From SCQP01 sp050747745 (GTDB lineage: Bacteria; Acidobacteriota; Terriglobia; Terriglobales; SCQP01), in NCBI GenBank assembly GCA_050747745.1, contig JBOGKM010000081.1:109068-173067 (forward strand): DNA of 64,000 bases, given 5' to 3'. The position numbers and the translations under genes are program-made. Positions 7,974 to 17,421 of the stretch are shown here, piece after piece. The notes under the pieces were generated by a model. The model was not told where the DNA came from. It made no database searches and worked only from the letters and a program-made list of their open reading frames with translations. Position 1 is the first letter of the stretch. Each line of letters starts with the position of its first letter.

Positions 7974-9057
7974 GCGCCGCCTCTGTAATCGCCGCCAGGA
8001 TCTCGCTCTCGGCAATGCCGGCGGTAATTTCCACCCGGCCGATGCCAAGCGGCAGCAGAAAACGCAACTGCCCGCCATGCGCCTTCTTGTCGCTGGCGGC
8101 GTGGCGCAGTACCAGTGCCGGATCTTCAGCCAGCGTCGGCAGTGGAGCGCAGGCGGCGAGGATGACCGCGATCATGCGCGCCGCCTCGGCGTCGGAAAGC
8201 CGCCCCAGCCGCACTGCCAACCGCGCCACCGCGATCATGCCCCAGGCGACCGCTTCCCCATGCAGATAGCGCTGGTATCCGGTAACACTCTCGAGCGCAT
8301 GCCCAATCGTATGGCCAAAGTTCAGGGCTTGCCGCCGACCCTGATCGCGTTCATCGCCGATCACCACTGCGGCTTTTTCCCGTAGGCATGAGGCAATGAG
8401 TGATTCCAGCAACTCCGGCTCCTGCCTCCGCAGCGCTGCCGCATTGCTTTCGATGAACTCGAACAGCTGGGGCGCTCCGATAATGCCGTATTTGACCGCT
8501 TCGGCCAGCCCGCTGCGGTACTCACGCTCCGGCAGCGTGGCCAGCACCGCCGGATCGGCGACTATGGCAAGCGGATGATAAAACGTCCCCACCAGATTTT
8601 TGCCGCCGATGAGGTTGACGCCGGTTTTTCCTCCTAGCGAGCTGTCCACCATGGCCAGCAAGGTGGTGGGGATTTGCAGCAGGGCCACGCCGCGCATGTA
8701 TACCGATGCCAGCAGCCCGCCCACGTCGCCCACTACCCCTCCGCCAAAGGCCACCACGAGACAGTCCCGGTCGGCGCCTGCCTCGACCAGCGCTTCCGCC
8801 AAACGCCTGACCGAAGCCAGATTCTTGTATTGCTCTCCATCCGGCAGCTCGAAAACGCCATAGCGCAACTCCGCCTCCGCCAGGCTCTGCTCCAGCGCCG
8901 CGCCCCAAAACGAACGGACGCGCGGGCTGGTGATCACCGCCGTCAGCGCCGGCGTGCGCACGTAGTCTCGCATCCGTGCGCCGGCGCGGCTCAGTGCGCC
9001 GCGCTCCACGAGCGCTGCATAAGCGGGATTCAGCGCAACCGGAATTTCCGAACGCAA
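7954..9057 (-). CDS. aroB: 3-dehydroquinate synthase
   Basis: Second enzyme of the shikimate pathway, converting DAHP to 3-dehydroquinate with NAD+ and a divalent metal. Motifs seen: VVAFGGGVVGDVGGLLASVYMRG (split here: GGGVVGDVGG), the PTTLLAMVDSSLGGKTGVN segment, NLVGTFYHP, and metal-binding residues in GLAEAVKYG, LNFGHTIGHALE and YLHGEAVAWGM. A TTG start at 9057 gives 367 aa, the usual length; the open frame extends to 9234 but that would run across the divergent nadB start. No other aro gene is nearby. Confidence 0.93.
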   Translation of the reverse strand: MRSEIPVALNPAYAALVERGALSRAGARMRDYVRTPALTAVITSPRVRSFWGAALEQSLAEAELRYGVFELPDGEQYKNLASVRRLAEALVEAGADRDCLVVAFGGGVVGDVGGLLASVYMRGVALLQIPTTLLAMVDSSLGGKTGVNLIGGKNLVGTFYHPLAIVADPAVLATLPEREYRSGLAEAVKYGIIGAPQLFEFIESNAAALRRQEPELLESLIASCLREKAAVVIGDERDQGRRQALNFGHTIGHALESVTGYQRYLHGEAVAWGMIAVARLAVRLGRLSDAEAARMIAVILAACAPLPTLAEDPALVLRHAASDKKAHGGQLRFLLPLGIGRVEITAGIAESEILAAITEAALITAPA

Positions 9058-9090
9058 GCAGCATCCAGTGTAGTTTAAAAACAGGGGCTC

Positions 9091-10659
9091 ATGACGGACA
9101 CCCACGCCGCTGATTTCCTGATTATCGGCTCCGGGATCGCCGGATTGCGCGCCGCGCTCGCTTTGGGTCCGCAGGCGCGCACCGTCGTGCTCACCAAGGA
9201 GGGCGTAAGCGATTCGGCCACCGCCTATGCGCAAGGCGGCATTGCCGTGGCGCTCGGCGAGGATGACACCGTGGCCCTACACGAGCAGGATACTCTCGCC
9301 GCCGGTGATGGCCTGTGTGATCCCGCCACCGTGCGTCTGTTGGTCGAGGAGGGACCGGCAGGGATCGAACAGTTGCTCGCCTGGGGCGCGGAATTCGACC
9401 GCACCACTGCCGGCCTGGAACGCACCCGCGAGGCAGCCCACTCCCGCTCGCGCGTGCTGCACGCCCACGGCGATTCCACCGGACGCGAAATCGCCGCCAC
9501 CCTCGCCCGCCGCGCCGATGCCCTGCCCCAGCTGCAATTTCTTCCCCACGCACGCGCCCTGCGCCTGCTGCAGCTGGACCATCGGGTAACCGGCGTGGAG
9601 TACGCCGATGCCGCCGGTGCGCCACACCAATTGGACGCGCGTGCGGTGTTGCTGGCCACCGGCGGCCTCGGCCAGCTCTACACCGAAACCACCAATCCTG
9701 CCGTGGCCACCGGCGATGGCCCGGCGCTGGCTTATGCCGCCGGGGCCGTCCTGGCCGACATGGAATTCGTCCAGTTTCATCCCACCGCGCTGGCGCTGCC
9801 CAACGCACCCCGCTTCCTGCTCTCGGAAGCGCTGCGCGGCGAAGGCGCCCTGCTGCGCAATCCCGCCGGCGAGCGCTTCATGGATCGCTATCACCCCAGC
9901 GCCGAGCTGGCGCCTCGGGACGTGGTCGCCCGCGCCCTGGAAGCCGAATTGAGCGCCGCCGGCGGCAACCCTGCCCGCGGACCCCTGGCCTGCTACCTGG
10001 ATGCGACCGCGCTGCCCGCCGCCCACCTCCAACACCGCTTCCCGCGCATCAGCGCCACCCTGGCGAAGTATGGACTGAGCCTGGCGCGCGATTGGATCCC
10101 CGTGCGCCCGGCGGCGCACTACGCCATGGGTGGTATCGCCACCGATCTGCACGGCCGTACGACCCTGCCGGGCCTGTGGGCGGCGGGGGAATGCGCCTGC
10201 ACGGGTGTGCATGGCGCCAATCGCCTGGCCAGCAATTCCTTGCTGGAGGGCCTGGTGTTCGGCGCCCGCGCCGGACAGTCCATGAGCACGGCCGCCGCGC
10301 CCGCTGCTCCCGCAACCCGTCCCGCGGTTCCCGTCCCGGCGGCGGGCGCGACTGAGTTGGCCCAGATCCGTGCCGTATTGAGTGCCAGTGCAGGCGTGCT
10401 CCGCAATCGGGAGGGCCTGAACAGCGGCCTGCGCGCCCTCGCCCCGCTCCAGGCCGCCGGCATCGCGCCCGCCCTGACTGCTGCCGCTATCCTGCGCGCC
10501 GCTGCGGCGCGCCAGGAAAGCCGCGGCGCCCACTTCCGCACCGATTTCCCCCAGCCCGATTCCCGCCGCGCAGGCCAGCATTCGCTCCAGCACCGGGCAG
10601 GCGGGGTGACCTTCGGCCCTCTTCCCGCCCCAACCGGCTATTGCAGCCAGCGATCATAG
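9091..10659 (+). CDS. nadB: L-aspartate oxidase
   Basis: FAD-dependent oxidase making iminoaspartate, the first step of de novo NAD biosynthesis. The 522-aa product has the dinucleotide-binding motif IIGSGIAGLRAAL, the AYAQGGIAVAL segment, HAHGDSTGREI, EFVQFHPTAL and the substrate-loop MGGIATDLHGRTTLPGLWAAGECA (shown in part: MGGIATDLHG and AAGECACTGVHGANRLA). The last ~60 residues are Arg/Gln-rich and overlap the end of the convergent VTT-family gene by 22 bases. nadA and nadC are not in the window. Confidence 0.94.
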   Translation: MTDTHAADFLIIGSGIAGLRAALALGPQARTVVLTKEGVSDSATAYAQGGIAVALGEDDTVALHEQDTLAAGDGLCDPATVRLLVEEGPAGIEQLLAWGAEFDRTTAGLERTREAAHSRSRVLHAHGDSTGREIAATLARRADALPQLQFLPHARALRLLQLDHRVTGVEYADAAGAPHQLDARAVLLATGGLGQLYTETTNPAVATGDGPALAYAAGAVLADMEFVQFHPTALALPNAPRFLLSEALRGEGALLRNPAGERFMDRYHPSAELAPRDVVARALEAELSAAGGNPARGPLACYLDATALPAAHLQHRFPRISATLAKYGLSLARDWIPVRPAAHYAMGGIATDLHGRTTLPGLWAAGECACTGVHGANRLASNSLLEGLVFGARAGQSMSTAAAPAAPATRPAVPVPAAGATELAQIRAVLSASAGVLRNREGLNSGLRALAPLQAAGIAPALTAAAILRAAAARQESRGAHFRTDFPQPDSRRAGQHSLQHRAGGVTFGPLPAPTGYCSQRS

Positions 10660-11276
10660 CCCGATCCGCGATGCGAAAATTGCAGCCGCAACATCCCCCA
10701 GATCAGCAGCCCCACCGCGATGATGATCAAGGCCGGCTCCAGCGCCGCCCAGTAGATCTTGTCCAGCCGGTGCAGTAGATGCCGCCCCACATACAGCGCC
10801 AGCGCCGCCTCCATCGCGTAGCGCACCCCCCGCCCCAATCCCACCGAAAAGCGGAAACGGTGCGGCGGCACGTTCATCACCCCGGCGGAAAATACAAACG
10901 GTGCGTAGGGAAACGGCGGCGGCATCACTGCCGCGACCCCCACCGGGATCGCGCCCAAGCGGTTCGTCCACCCCTCGACCCGACGCATCAGCGCTGGCGG
11001 AAAACGCTTGCGCAACAGTTCGCCCCCGCCGCGATGCCCAATGCGGTAGCTGGCCATCGCCCCCAGAATCGATCCGCAGGTCGCCACCAGCACCGCCAGT
11101 GTCGCCCAGCCCACCGTCCGCTTCGCGATCACGAAGCTGATCAGGACGATGTCATTGATGCCCGGCAGCAGCCACAGCATAGTGCCGTCGAACAGCGTCA
11201 GTGCAAAAATGCCCACCAGCCCCATGGAACGCGCCAGCTCGCCCAGGCTGTGTGCAAGTTCCAGGAGGAATTTCAT
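10638..11276 (-). CDS. VTT/DedA-type membrane protein
   Basis: A 212-aa integral membrane protein beginning at ATG 11276, preceded by a good Shine-Dalgarno-like stretch. Hydrophobic segments include ALTLFDGTMLWLLPGINDIVLISFVI, LAVLVATCGSILGAMASYRIG and ALIIIAVGLLIWGML (each cited only in part as landmarks). The Gly-rich GSILGAMASYRIGHRGG and PFPYAPFVFSAG match the re-entrant loop organisation of VTT (DedA/YqaA) proteins, many of which are lipid-carrier flippases. Substrate is not predictable here. Longer in-frame starts up to 11558 are out-of-character sequence and were dropped. Confidence 0.8.
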   Translation of the reverse strand: MKFLLELAHSLGELARSMGLVGIFALTLFDGTMLWLLPGINDIVLISFVIAKRTVGWATLAVLVATCGSILGAMASYRIGHRGGGELLRKRFPPALMRRVEGWTNRLGAIPVGVAAVMPPPFPYAPFVFSAGVMNVPPHRFRFSVGLGRGVRYAMEAALALYVGRHLLHRLDKIYWAALEPALIIIAVGLLIWGMLRLQFSHRGSGYDRWLQ

Positions 11277-11374
11277 GTTCGTAGCTGGCCCCCCTGCCTT
11301 CGCCGGGCTGCGCCCATTTGATCCTATCTCAGAAGCCGCCGCCGGCGATACATGACCCCATCCTCCCACAGTCA

Positions 11375-12166
11375 CTATGCAGGCACGTTGCGGCGCCGCT
11401 GCCGGTTCTTCCCCACTACATACGCAATCCCGATGCCCAACCCGTACAAGCCGATCAGCGGCGCCGCAAAAACGGTCATCGTCGTGATATCCGCAGTGGG
11501 AGTGATCGCGGCAGCCAGCACAAACGCCCCCAGGATGGCGTAACGGAAGTTCTGCCACAGCCAGCGCGCATTCGTCAGTCCCAGCAGCGAAAGAAAGAAG
11601 ATCAGCGTCGGCAGCTCAAACACAACGCCCACCCCCAGCACAACGGTGGAGAACAGATTGAAGTATTCATTGATGTTGATCTCAGGCGTGAAGCGGTGGG
11701 CATAACCGATCAGGAAGTGCAGCACCAGCGGAAACGCATACAGGTAGGCAAACGCGCCCCCGGCGATGAATAACGCCGAGGTGCACAGTACGAAGGGGAT
11801 GACCCAGCGCCGCTCCCGCGGGTACAGGCCGGGACGGATGAACCCCCAGACCTGATAGAGAATCCAGGGCGAGGCCAGAAACAGCCCGCAGATCAAACCC
11901 AGCTTGACATACAGATTGAACGGATCCACCGGATTGAAATAGACCAGATGCCCGTTCAGCCCATACGCTTTCAGGCTGGCGGTCATCGGGCGTTGGATGA
12001 ACCCGTAAATGGGATCCGCGAAGCTGAAGCAAATACAAAAGGCCACGAACACCCCGATCAGCGCCAGAAAAATGCGCCGCCGCAGCTCCTCCAGGTGCTG
12101 CAGAAACGACATGCTGGAGCCAGCCGTATCGGCGCCGGCAGAACGAAGGTGATCCAGCAAGGGCAT
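11375..12166 (-). CDS. tatC: Sec-independent protein translocase TatC
   Basis: The multi-spanning receptor of the twin-arginine export system. The 263-aa sequence has the N-terminal signature SFLQHLEELRRRIF, the conserved YFNPVDPFNLYVKLG loop, the WGFIRPGLYPRER motif that contacts the Tat signal, and FELPTLIFFL in a late transmembrane segment. Six membrane helices are evident. It lies immediately after the TatA/B-type gene with 12 bases between them, so the two are probably cotranscribed. Confidence 0.96.
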   Translation of the reverse strand: MPLLDHLRSAGADTAGSSMSFLQHLEELRRRIFLALIGVFVAFCICFSFADPIYGFIQRPMTASLKAYGLNGHLVYFNPVDPFNLYVKLGLICGLFLASPWILYQVWGFIRPGLYPRERRWVIPFVLCTSALFIAGGAFAYLYAFPLVLHFLIGYAHRFTPEININEYFNLFSTVVLGVGVVFELPTLIFFLSLLGLTNARWLWQNFRYAILGAFVLAAAITPTADITTMTVFAAPLIGLYGLGIGIAYVVGKNRQRRRNVPA

Positions 12167-12178
12167 GCGCGAGCAGCG

Positions 12179-12562
12179 CTAGGGATGGCGCGCCGAAGCC
12201 GCTCCCGCCGCCGCGGCCTGCACGCCGGCTAGACCCACCCCCTCCTGCACGTCGCCGCGCGTGTATTCCCCCTCCGCGATCTCGGCCGGCAGCAGCGCCA
12301 GCTCGCCCGCCTCCGGCAGGGGATCGGCGTCCCGAGCCACCGCACCCTCCACCGCCTCCGGTGCCGGCGCGGGTTCCGGACCCGGGCGCTCGGTGACTTC
12401 AATGTTGCGGATCTCTTCCTCCAACGTGTAGCGGAACTCGTTGCTGGCGCGGCGCAAATCGGTCATGAGTTTGGCCGCCGTGCGGGCGATCTCGGGCAGC
12501 TTGCGCGGGCCAAACACCAGCAGCGCCAGAATTAACAGAAACAGCAGCTCGCCAAAGCTCAT
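12179..12562 (-). CDS. Twin-arginine translocase subunit TatB/TatA-type
   Basis: A 127-aa single-span protein: the N-terminal helix SFGELLFLLILALLVFGP, the FGPRKLPEIAR hinge and then an amphipathic helix (ARTAAKLMTDLRRASNEFRY) ending in an acidic, Pro/Ala-rich tail. The FGP hinge defines the TatA/TatB family; the long acidic tail and its position just upstream of tatC favour a TatB-like role, but in many two-component Tat systems one such protein serves both roles. It is first in a likely tatB-tatC operon. Confidence 0.88.
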   Translation of the reverse strand: MSFGELLFLLILALLVFGPRKLPEIARTAAKLMTDLRRASNEFRYTLEEEIRNIEVTERPGPEPAPAPEAVEGAVARDADPLPEAGELALLPAEIAEGEYTRGDVQEGVGLAGVQAAAAGAASARHP

Positions 12563-12713
12563 GTGGCAGGGTCGGTCCCCTCATGCCCCCAGTTCATGAT
12601 ACCAAGCTGGCGCGAGCAGCAGCACGATCTGGACCGTAGTGCCGTTCGTGCGCAAAAACGTCGGGAAGCATCTGTTATACTGCGAGCAGTTGGACCTCTA
12701 CCTCGGTTGTTGC

Positions 12714-14357
12714 ATGTCAAAGCTCCGAACCCCCCTTTTCATCATCCTCATTTTGGCGGTTTGTGCGATTCTTGGACGCTTATACGGACCAGAAGTGGTG
12801 GCCACCCGCGCCGCCGGCCAAGCCGTCGCCCCCGACGCCGATACCGGTGGCGGCAATGATGCTGTCATCCAATCCGATCTGCGCAAGTTCACCGAAGTCT
12901 ACCACCTGGTGGCCACCAACTACGCCGCCCCGGTGAATCCCAGCATTGCCATCTACGATGGCGCCATCCCCGGCATGTTGCGCCAGCTCGATCCTCACTC
13001 CAGCTTCTGGGGTCCGAAAGCATTTGAGCAAGTCATCGAAAACCAGCAGGGCCGCTACTCCGGAGTCGGCATGCTTATCGGCGCCGTCGATGCGCGCAAC
13101 AATCAGGCTCGCGTCGTGCAACCGTTCGAAGGAACGCCGGCGTTTAAAGCCGGCCTGCGCCCCTATGACCTCATCATGGCGGTCGACGGCGTCTCCACCG
13201 TGGGCATGAGCACCGACCAGGTGGCCAACTTGCTGAAAGGGCCCAGGGGCACGAGCGTAACCATTGCGGTCAAACGCGTCGGCCACGCTCATCTGCTGAA
13301 ATTCACCATGACCCGGGCCGATGTGCAACACAACAGCGTTGACTGCCATTTTCAGATCGAGCCCGGCGTCGCCTACATCCACCTCACCGGCTTTACCGAA
13401 ACCAGCACCAGTGAGATGGCGGCCATCCTCAATGATCTCGAGGCCAGCGGCGGCGTCCGGGGCGTGATTCTGGATCTACGCGGCAACCCGGGCGGCCTTC
13501 TGGACCAGGCGCAAGGGGTGGCGGGTCTATTCCTGGCCAAAGGTCAGGTCGTGGTCAGTGATCATGGCCGCAATTCGCCCGAGCATCTGCTCACCGCCCT
13601 GCATGGCAACGGTGGACATGATTTTCCGCTGGTGGTGCTGGTGAACAACATGACCGCCAGCGCCGCCGAAATTGTCTCGGGTTCGATTCAGGACCACGAC
13701 CGCGGACTCATCGTTGGCCAAACCACGTTCGGCAAGGGCCTGGTCCAAACTGTGATGCGCCTCAGCGATGGTACCGGCCTGGCGCTGACCACCGCGCATT
13801 ACTACACCCCCAGCGGTCGCCTCATTCAGCGCCCCTACGAAGGCGTTTCCCTCTACGACTACTTCTATGTCCACAACCACAAGCAGACCCCGCTCGACCA
13901 GCGGCAGGTGAAGCTGACCGATATCGGGCGTACCGTCTACGGCGGCGGCGGCATCACGCCGGACGTGCAGCTTCCGCCTCAGAAACTGAACGATTTCCAG
14001 CAAATGCTGCTCGACCGTGCCGCCTTCTCCGAGTTTGCCGATCAGTTTCTGAGCCAACACCAATCCGTTCCGCAAACCTGGCAGCCCGATGCCGCCACCG
14101 TCAGCGCTTTTGTGGCATTTCTGGCCAGCCAGCACGTGGATCTGAACCCGAAGGATGTCGCCGCCAACGCCGCTTGGCTCAAGCATCAAATCAGCTTCCG
14201 CGTCATCTCCAGCCTCTACGGATTGAATGATGGCTACAAAACCTTGATGCAAGTGGATCCGGAAGTACTCAAAGCCGTGTCGCTCCTGCCCCAGGCGGCC
14301 GCCCTGGAAGCGCGCGCTCATAAAGTCCTGCTGGCGCGCGAGGCCGCCGGCAAATAA
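12714..14357 (+). CDS. S41-family carboxyl-terminal processing protease
   Basis: A 547-aa periplasmic/secreted protease of the CtpA type. It begins with a signal-anchor (TPLFIILILAVCAILG), has a PDZ domain (GVGMLIGAVDARNNQARVV ... LRPYDLIMAVDGVSTVGM) and the S41 catalytic domain. VILDLRGNPGGLLDQA, the nucleophile Ser in NMTASAAEIVSGSIQD and the general-base Lys in GQTTFGKGLVQT are present, giving the Ser-Lys dyad. ATG 12714 is chosen because it starts the hydrophobic segment. The role is likely cleavage of C-terminal tails of envelope proteins. Divergent from tatBC. Confidence 0.92.
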   Translation: MSKLRTPLFIILILAVCAILGRLYGPEVVATRAAGQAVAPDADTGGGNDAVIQSDLRKFTEVYHLVATNYAAPVNPSIAIYDGAIPGMLRQLDPHSSFWGPKAFEQVIENQQGRYSGVGMLIGAVDARNNQARVVQPFEGTPAFKAGLRPYDLIMAVDGVSTVGMSTDQVANLLKGPRGTSVTIAVKRVGHAHLLKFTMTRADVQHNSVDCHFQIEPGVAYIHLTGFTETSTSEMAAILNDLEASGGVRGVILDLRGNPGGLLDQAQGVAGLFLAKGQVVVSDHGRNSPEHLLTALHGNGGHDFPLVVLVNNMTASAAEIVSGSIQDHDRGLIVGQTTFGKGLVQTVMRLSDGTGLALTTAHYYTPSGRLIQRPYEGVSLYDYFYVHNHKQTPLDQRQVKLTDIGRTVYGGGGITPDVQLPPQKLNDFQQMLLDRAAFSEFADQFLSQHQSVPQTWQPDAATVSAFVAFLASQHVDLNPKDVAANAAWLKHQISFRVISSLYGLNDGYKTLMQVDPEVLKAVSLLPQAAALEARAHKVLLAREAAGK

Positions 14358-14374
14358 CCCGGCGCCGCGAAACC

Positions 14375-14839
14375 CTAGCCCAGCCGCCGCAAAAGCTTGC
14401 GTACGCTATATTCGCAGCCGTGCAGCCGCAGCTTGGGATCGACATCCACCAGCGCCTGTAGCACGAACCGGCGCCCGGCGAGGCGCGGATGTGGCAACGT
14501 AAGCGTGGGCATGTGCAAGCTCAGTTTGCCGCAGGCGAGCAGATCCACATCGAGTGTGCGCGGCAGTTTGCGCCGCTGCCGGCCGTGGCGCCGGCGTCCC
14601 AGCTCCCGTTCCAGCCGCAACAGCCGGCGCATCAACGTCTGCGGCAGCAGTTCGGTTTCACCCACCACCGCGCAGTTCAAATAGCGCCGGCGCCCGCTCG
14701 CGCCCACCGGACGCGTCAGCCGGCGCGGTGAAACCTGGCACACAGCCACGCCCAGCCGCGGCAGCGCCTCTATCGCCGCATCGAAAATCCGTACGCTGGC
14801 GCCGCGATTCGACCCCAACATCATCCAACAAATCTTCAA
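14375..14839 (-). CDS. folK: 2-amino-4-hydroxy-6-hydroxymethyldihydropteridine pyrophosphokinase
   Basis: Folate-pathway kinase transferring pyrophosphate from ATP to hydroxymethyl-dihydropterin. The 154-aa sequence carries LGSNRG at the N-terminus, RRRYLNCAVVGET, the Arg-rich ELGRRRHGRQRRKLPRTLDVDLL and LPHPRLAGRRFVLQAL, all typical of HPPK. Its start overlaps the stop of ruvB by four bases (ATGA), so it is translated from the same transcript as ruvB. No folP or folB neighbour is visible. Confidence 0.92.
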   Translation of the reverse strand: MKICWMMLGSNRGASVRIFDAAIEALPRLGVAVCQVSPRRLTRPVGASGRRRYLNCAVVGETELLPQTLMRRLLRLERELGRRRHGRQRRKLPRTLDVDLLACGKLSLHMPTLTLPHPRLAGRRFVLQALVDVDPKLRLHGCEYSVRKLLRRLG

Positions 14840-15888
14840 GCTGGAAACAACCCCGTTTGCGGTCCGCGCGCGCTGGGCAGCTCCAGGTGAAAATAGCGGT
14901 AGGCAAGCGGCGTCGCCACCCGTCCGCGCGGCGTGCGGCCGAGGAAACCCACCTGCATCAGATAGGGCTCGTACATCTCTTCAATCGCATCCGGCTCTTC
15001 CGCCAACGCCGCTGCCAGCGTGTTGACGCCCACCGGTCCGCCGTCGAACTTCTCGATCAGCGCCAGCATCAGGCGCCGGTCAGCCTCATCAAACCCGTAC
15101 TCATCCACTTCCAGCAGCGCCAGCGCCTCAACCGCTACCTCGGCCGTGATTTCTCCCTGCGCGCGCACCTGGGCAAAATCGCGCACCCGCCGCAGCAACC
15201 GGTTGGCGATACGGGGCGTGCCACGGCAGCGGCGCGCCAGCACCGCCGCCCCTTGCGAGTGCAGCGCGGTGCCCAATATGCCCGCCGAGCGATGCAGAAT
15301 CGTTTCCAATTCTTGAGGCTCATAAAACTCCAGCCGCAGAATCAGTCCAAAGCGCGACCGCAGCGGTGCCGAAACCAGTCCCGCGCGCGTGGTCGCCGCC
15401 ACAAAGGTAAACGGCTGCAGATTCATGGTGTGGGTCCGCGCCGATGGCCCTTGCCCGATGATGATGTCCAGCCGGTAATCCTCCAGCGCCGAGTACAGTA
15501 CCTCCTCCAACTGCGGCTGCAAGCGATGTACTTCGTCCAGGAACAACACCTGGCGCGCTTGCAGGTTGGTCAGAATCGCAGTGAGATCGCCCTTGATCTG
15601 AATCAGCGGCGCCGCCGTGGGTTGAAATTCCACCCCTAGTTCGGCGGCAATAATGCCGGCCAGCGTCGTTTTCCCCAGGCCCGGCGGGCCGTACAGCAGC
15701 ACATGGTCCAGCGGCTCCCGGCGCGCGCGCGCAGCCTCGACCGCCAACATCAGTTGGTTTTTGGCCTTCCTTTGGCCAATGTAGTCCTCCAGCCGCCGTG
15801 GACGCAGACTGAGATCAAACTTGGCGTCTTCCTCGCCTGCCCGCCCGGTAACCAGAAGGCGTGGATTCGACTCGCCCGCAGTGGCCAC
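14836..15888 (-). CDS. ruvB: Holliday junction branch migration helicase RuvB
   Basis: AAA+ motor of the RuvABC resolvasome. The 350-aa product shows SLRPRRLEDYIGQ, Walker A GPPGLGKTTLA, Walker B LFLDEVHRL, sensor 1 FVAATTRAGLVSAPLRSRF (TTRAG region) and the winged-helix C-terminus with EPYLMQVGFLGRTPRGRV. Length is typical. It starts the ruvB-folK pair; ruvA and ruvC are elsewhere. Confidence 0.96.
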   Translation of the reverse strand: MATAGESNPRLLVTGRAGEEDAKFDLSLRPRRLEDYIGQRKAKNQLMLAVEAARARREPLDHVLLYGPPGLGKTTLAGIIAAELGVEFQPTAAPLIQIKGDLTAILTNLQARQVLFLDEVHRLQPQLEEVLYSALEDYRLDIIIGQGPSARTHTMNLQPFTFVAATTRAGLVSAPLRSRFGLILRLEFYEPQELETILHRSAGILGTALHSQGAAVLARRCRGTPRIANRLLRRVRDFAQVRAQGEITAEVAVEALALLEVDEYGFDEADRRLMLALIEKFDGGPVGVNTLAAALAEEPDAIEEMYEPYLMQVGFLGRTPRGRVATPLAYRYFHLELPSARGPQTGLFPA

Positions 15889-15914
15889 GCCTCAGCATAG
15901 CAGGATCACGCCCG

Positions 15915-16577
15915 CTAGGGCTGTCCCGGTCCGGGAACCGGTGCCGCTATTTCCTTGAGCCTTAATTCCGTGCCGCGCTCGAGCTGGAAGTTTCCCACGC
16001 TGCTGAGCGTGCTTTCCCCACCCTGAACGCGGATGCGAATCGGTTTCAACTGCGAGCGGCGGCGCAGGTCCGCCACGCTCGTATCCGGACCCGTAATCTG
16101 CGACGGCACCGGCATGCTGCCCAGCGTCGCCTGCTCGCGCTGACTGTCCGCATCTGGCATCGGTTGCATCGGCGGCGGCAGCGGCGGCGCAGACATGACT
16201 GGCGGTTGCGGCGGACGGATGCGCCGCAGTTGCGTGACGACCGCATGCAAGGCTAGCTTTTGACCATTCCTCAGGCGGGCTTGAGTGAACACGATGCTGA
16301 GGTGCGCCGGCGACTTGGGACTCTCGGCGGGCGTAACCGCTGTAATCTCTCCCTGCAGCCGCGCGCCTTTCAACGGTATTTTTTCTCCGTGCTGCTTCAC
16401 GTCCGCTGTCGCGACCGCTTCTATGGCCTCACCCTTGCGGGCGTGGCCAGTGTCCAGTCGCGTGCGCAACTCCGCTTGGATGGTGGCACCCACGGGAATC
16501 GCCACGGTTGCAGTTTGCGCCCAGGCTCCGCCGCAGCCCAGCGCCAGAGCCACAGCCAGAATTGGAACTCGTCTCAT
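15915..16577 (-). CDS. Secreted hypothetical protein
   Basis: A 220-aa protein beginning at ATG 16577 with a clear signal peptide (VPILAVALALGCGGAWA). The mature part IPVGATIQAELRTRLDTGHAR ... KGEAIEAVATADVK ... IPLKGARLQGEIT reads as an all-beta domain of alternating charged strands, a pattern I associate with acidobacterial secreted proteins of unknown role. A Pro-rich spacer (PPQPPVMSAPPLPPPMQP) and a second small beta segment follow. No enzymatic motif is visible. Confidence 0.65.
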   Translation of the reverse strand: MRRVPILAVALALGCGGAWAQTATVAIPVGATIQAELRTRLDTGHARKGEAIEAVATADVKQHGEKIPLKGARLQGEITAVTPAESPKSPAHLSIVFTQARLRNGQKLALHAVVTQLRRIRPPQPPVMSAPPLPPPMQPMPDADSQREQATLGSMPVPSQITGPDTSVADLRRRSQLKPIRIRVQGGESTLSSVGNFQLERGTELRLKEIAAPVPGPGQP

Positions 16578-16662
16578 GCGCGACTGCCTCCTTCCGCCAT
16601 GGTAGCTGATTCGCTCTGCGTTAGCGGTTGCGGCATACACGATCTGGGCATCCAACTTGGCA

Positions 16663-17421
16663 ATGCTGGCAAAGCCGTATCTACAAGTTGCGGCGGTGGC
16701 GGGGCTGACCGGGGTTTTGGTGTTGGCTCAGCCCCTGGCGCCGTCACCAACATCGCCCGCCACCCTCACCACCCAGCAAGTGGTACAGAATATGGTGGCC
16801 ATGCGCCTTGCCCGCCGACAGGCGCTGCGCGCCTTCACCGCGGTCCGCAGCTATCAAGTCTCCTACAGCGGCTTGGGGCACAAAAGTGCTGCCATGACCG
16901 TGCGGGTGGCGTTCCGCCAGCCCGGGCCCAAACGCTTTATCGTCATCTCCGAATCCGGCTCCAGGTTGCTGCGCCAACACGTCCGGCAACCGTTGCTGGC
17001 GACCGAGCGCCGCGACGCCGTCGCCAGCACCAGCGACGGCAATGCTATCGTTCCCAAGAGCTACCGCTTCACCCTGATCTCCTCGCCGCAAGACAACCCT
17101 ATGGGTGTCTACGTGCTGCGGGCCGTTCCGCGCTTCCGCAGCAAGCGATTTTTGTTCCGCGGCCAGATCTGGCTGAACCCCAACGACTTCGGCATCGAGC
17201 GCATTGAAGGCAAGCTCCCACATGCGCCCTCGTTCTGGGTCACGCATCCCACTTTCGTCTATCTTGCCCAGAAAATCGGCGATTTCTGGCTCCCGGCCAC
17301 CAATCGCACTCACGCGCACATCCGGCTTTTTGGCGAAGCCGAACTGGAGATCCGCTATCACGATTTCCACTTGACTTCCAACGCGCCGGTTTACTGTCGG
17401 GATAGCGGGGTGATGCAATGA
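16663..17421 (+). CDS. Secreted LolA-like-fold hypothetical protein
   Basis: A 252-aa protein starting at ATG 16663 (a TTG two codons upstream is possible) with an N-terminal hydrophobic signal (LQVAAVAGLTGVLVLAQ). Strands such as YQVSYSGLGHKSAAMTVRVAF, FLFRGQIWLNPNDFGIERIEG and WLPATNRTHAHIRLFGEAELEIRY (quoted partly) are characteristic of the outer-membrane lipoprotein-sorting, LolA/LolB-like half-barrel that appears in secreted proteins of this kind. It overlaps the downstream FkbM methyltransferase by four bases, suggesting a shared transcript. Function unknown. Confidence 0.65.
   Translation: MLAKPYLQVAAVAGLTGVLVLAQPLAPSPTSPATLTTQQVVQNMVAMRLARRQALRAFTAVRSYQVSYSGLGHKSAAMTVRVAFRQPGPKRFIVISESGSRLLRQHVRQPLLATERRDAVASTSDGNAIVPKSYRFTLISSPQDNPMGVYVLRAVPRFRSKRFLFRGQIWLNPNDFGIERIEGKLPHAPSFWVTHPTFVYLAQKIGDFWLPATNRTHAHIRLFGEAELEIRYHDFHLTSNAPVYCRDSGVMQ

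Noticed and set aside
9277..10593. A 438-codon minus-strand frame over nadB
   Set aside because: Antisense shadow with Gly/Gln-rich composition; nadB motifs are intact.
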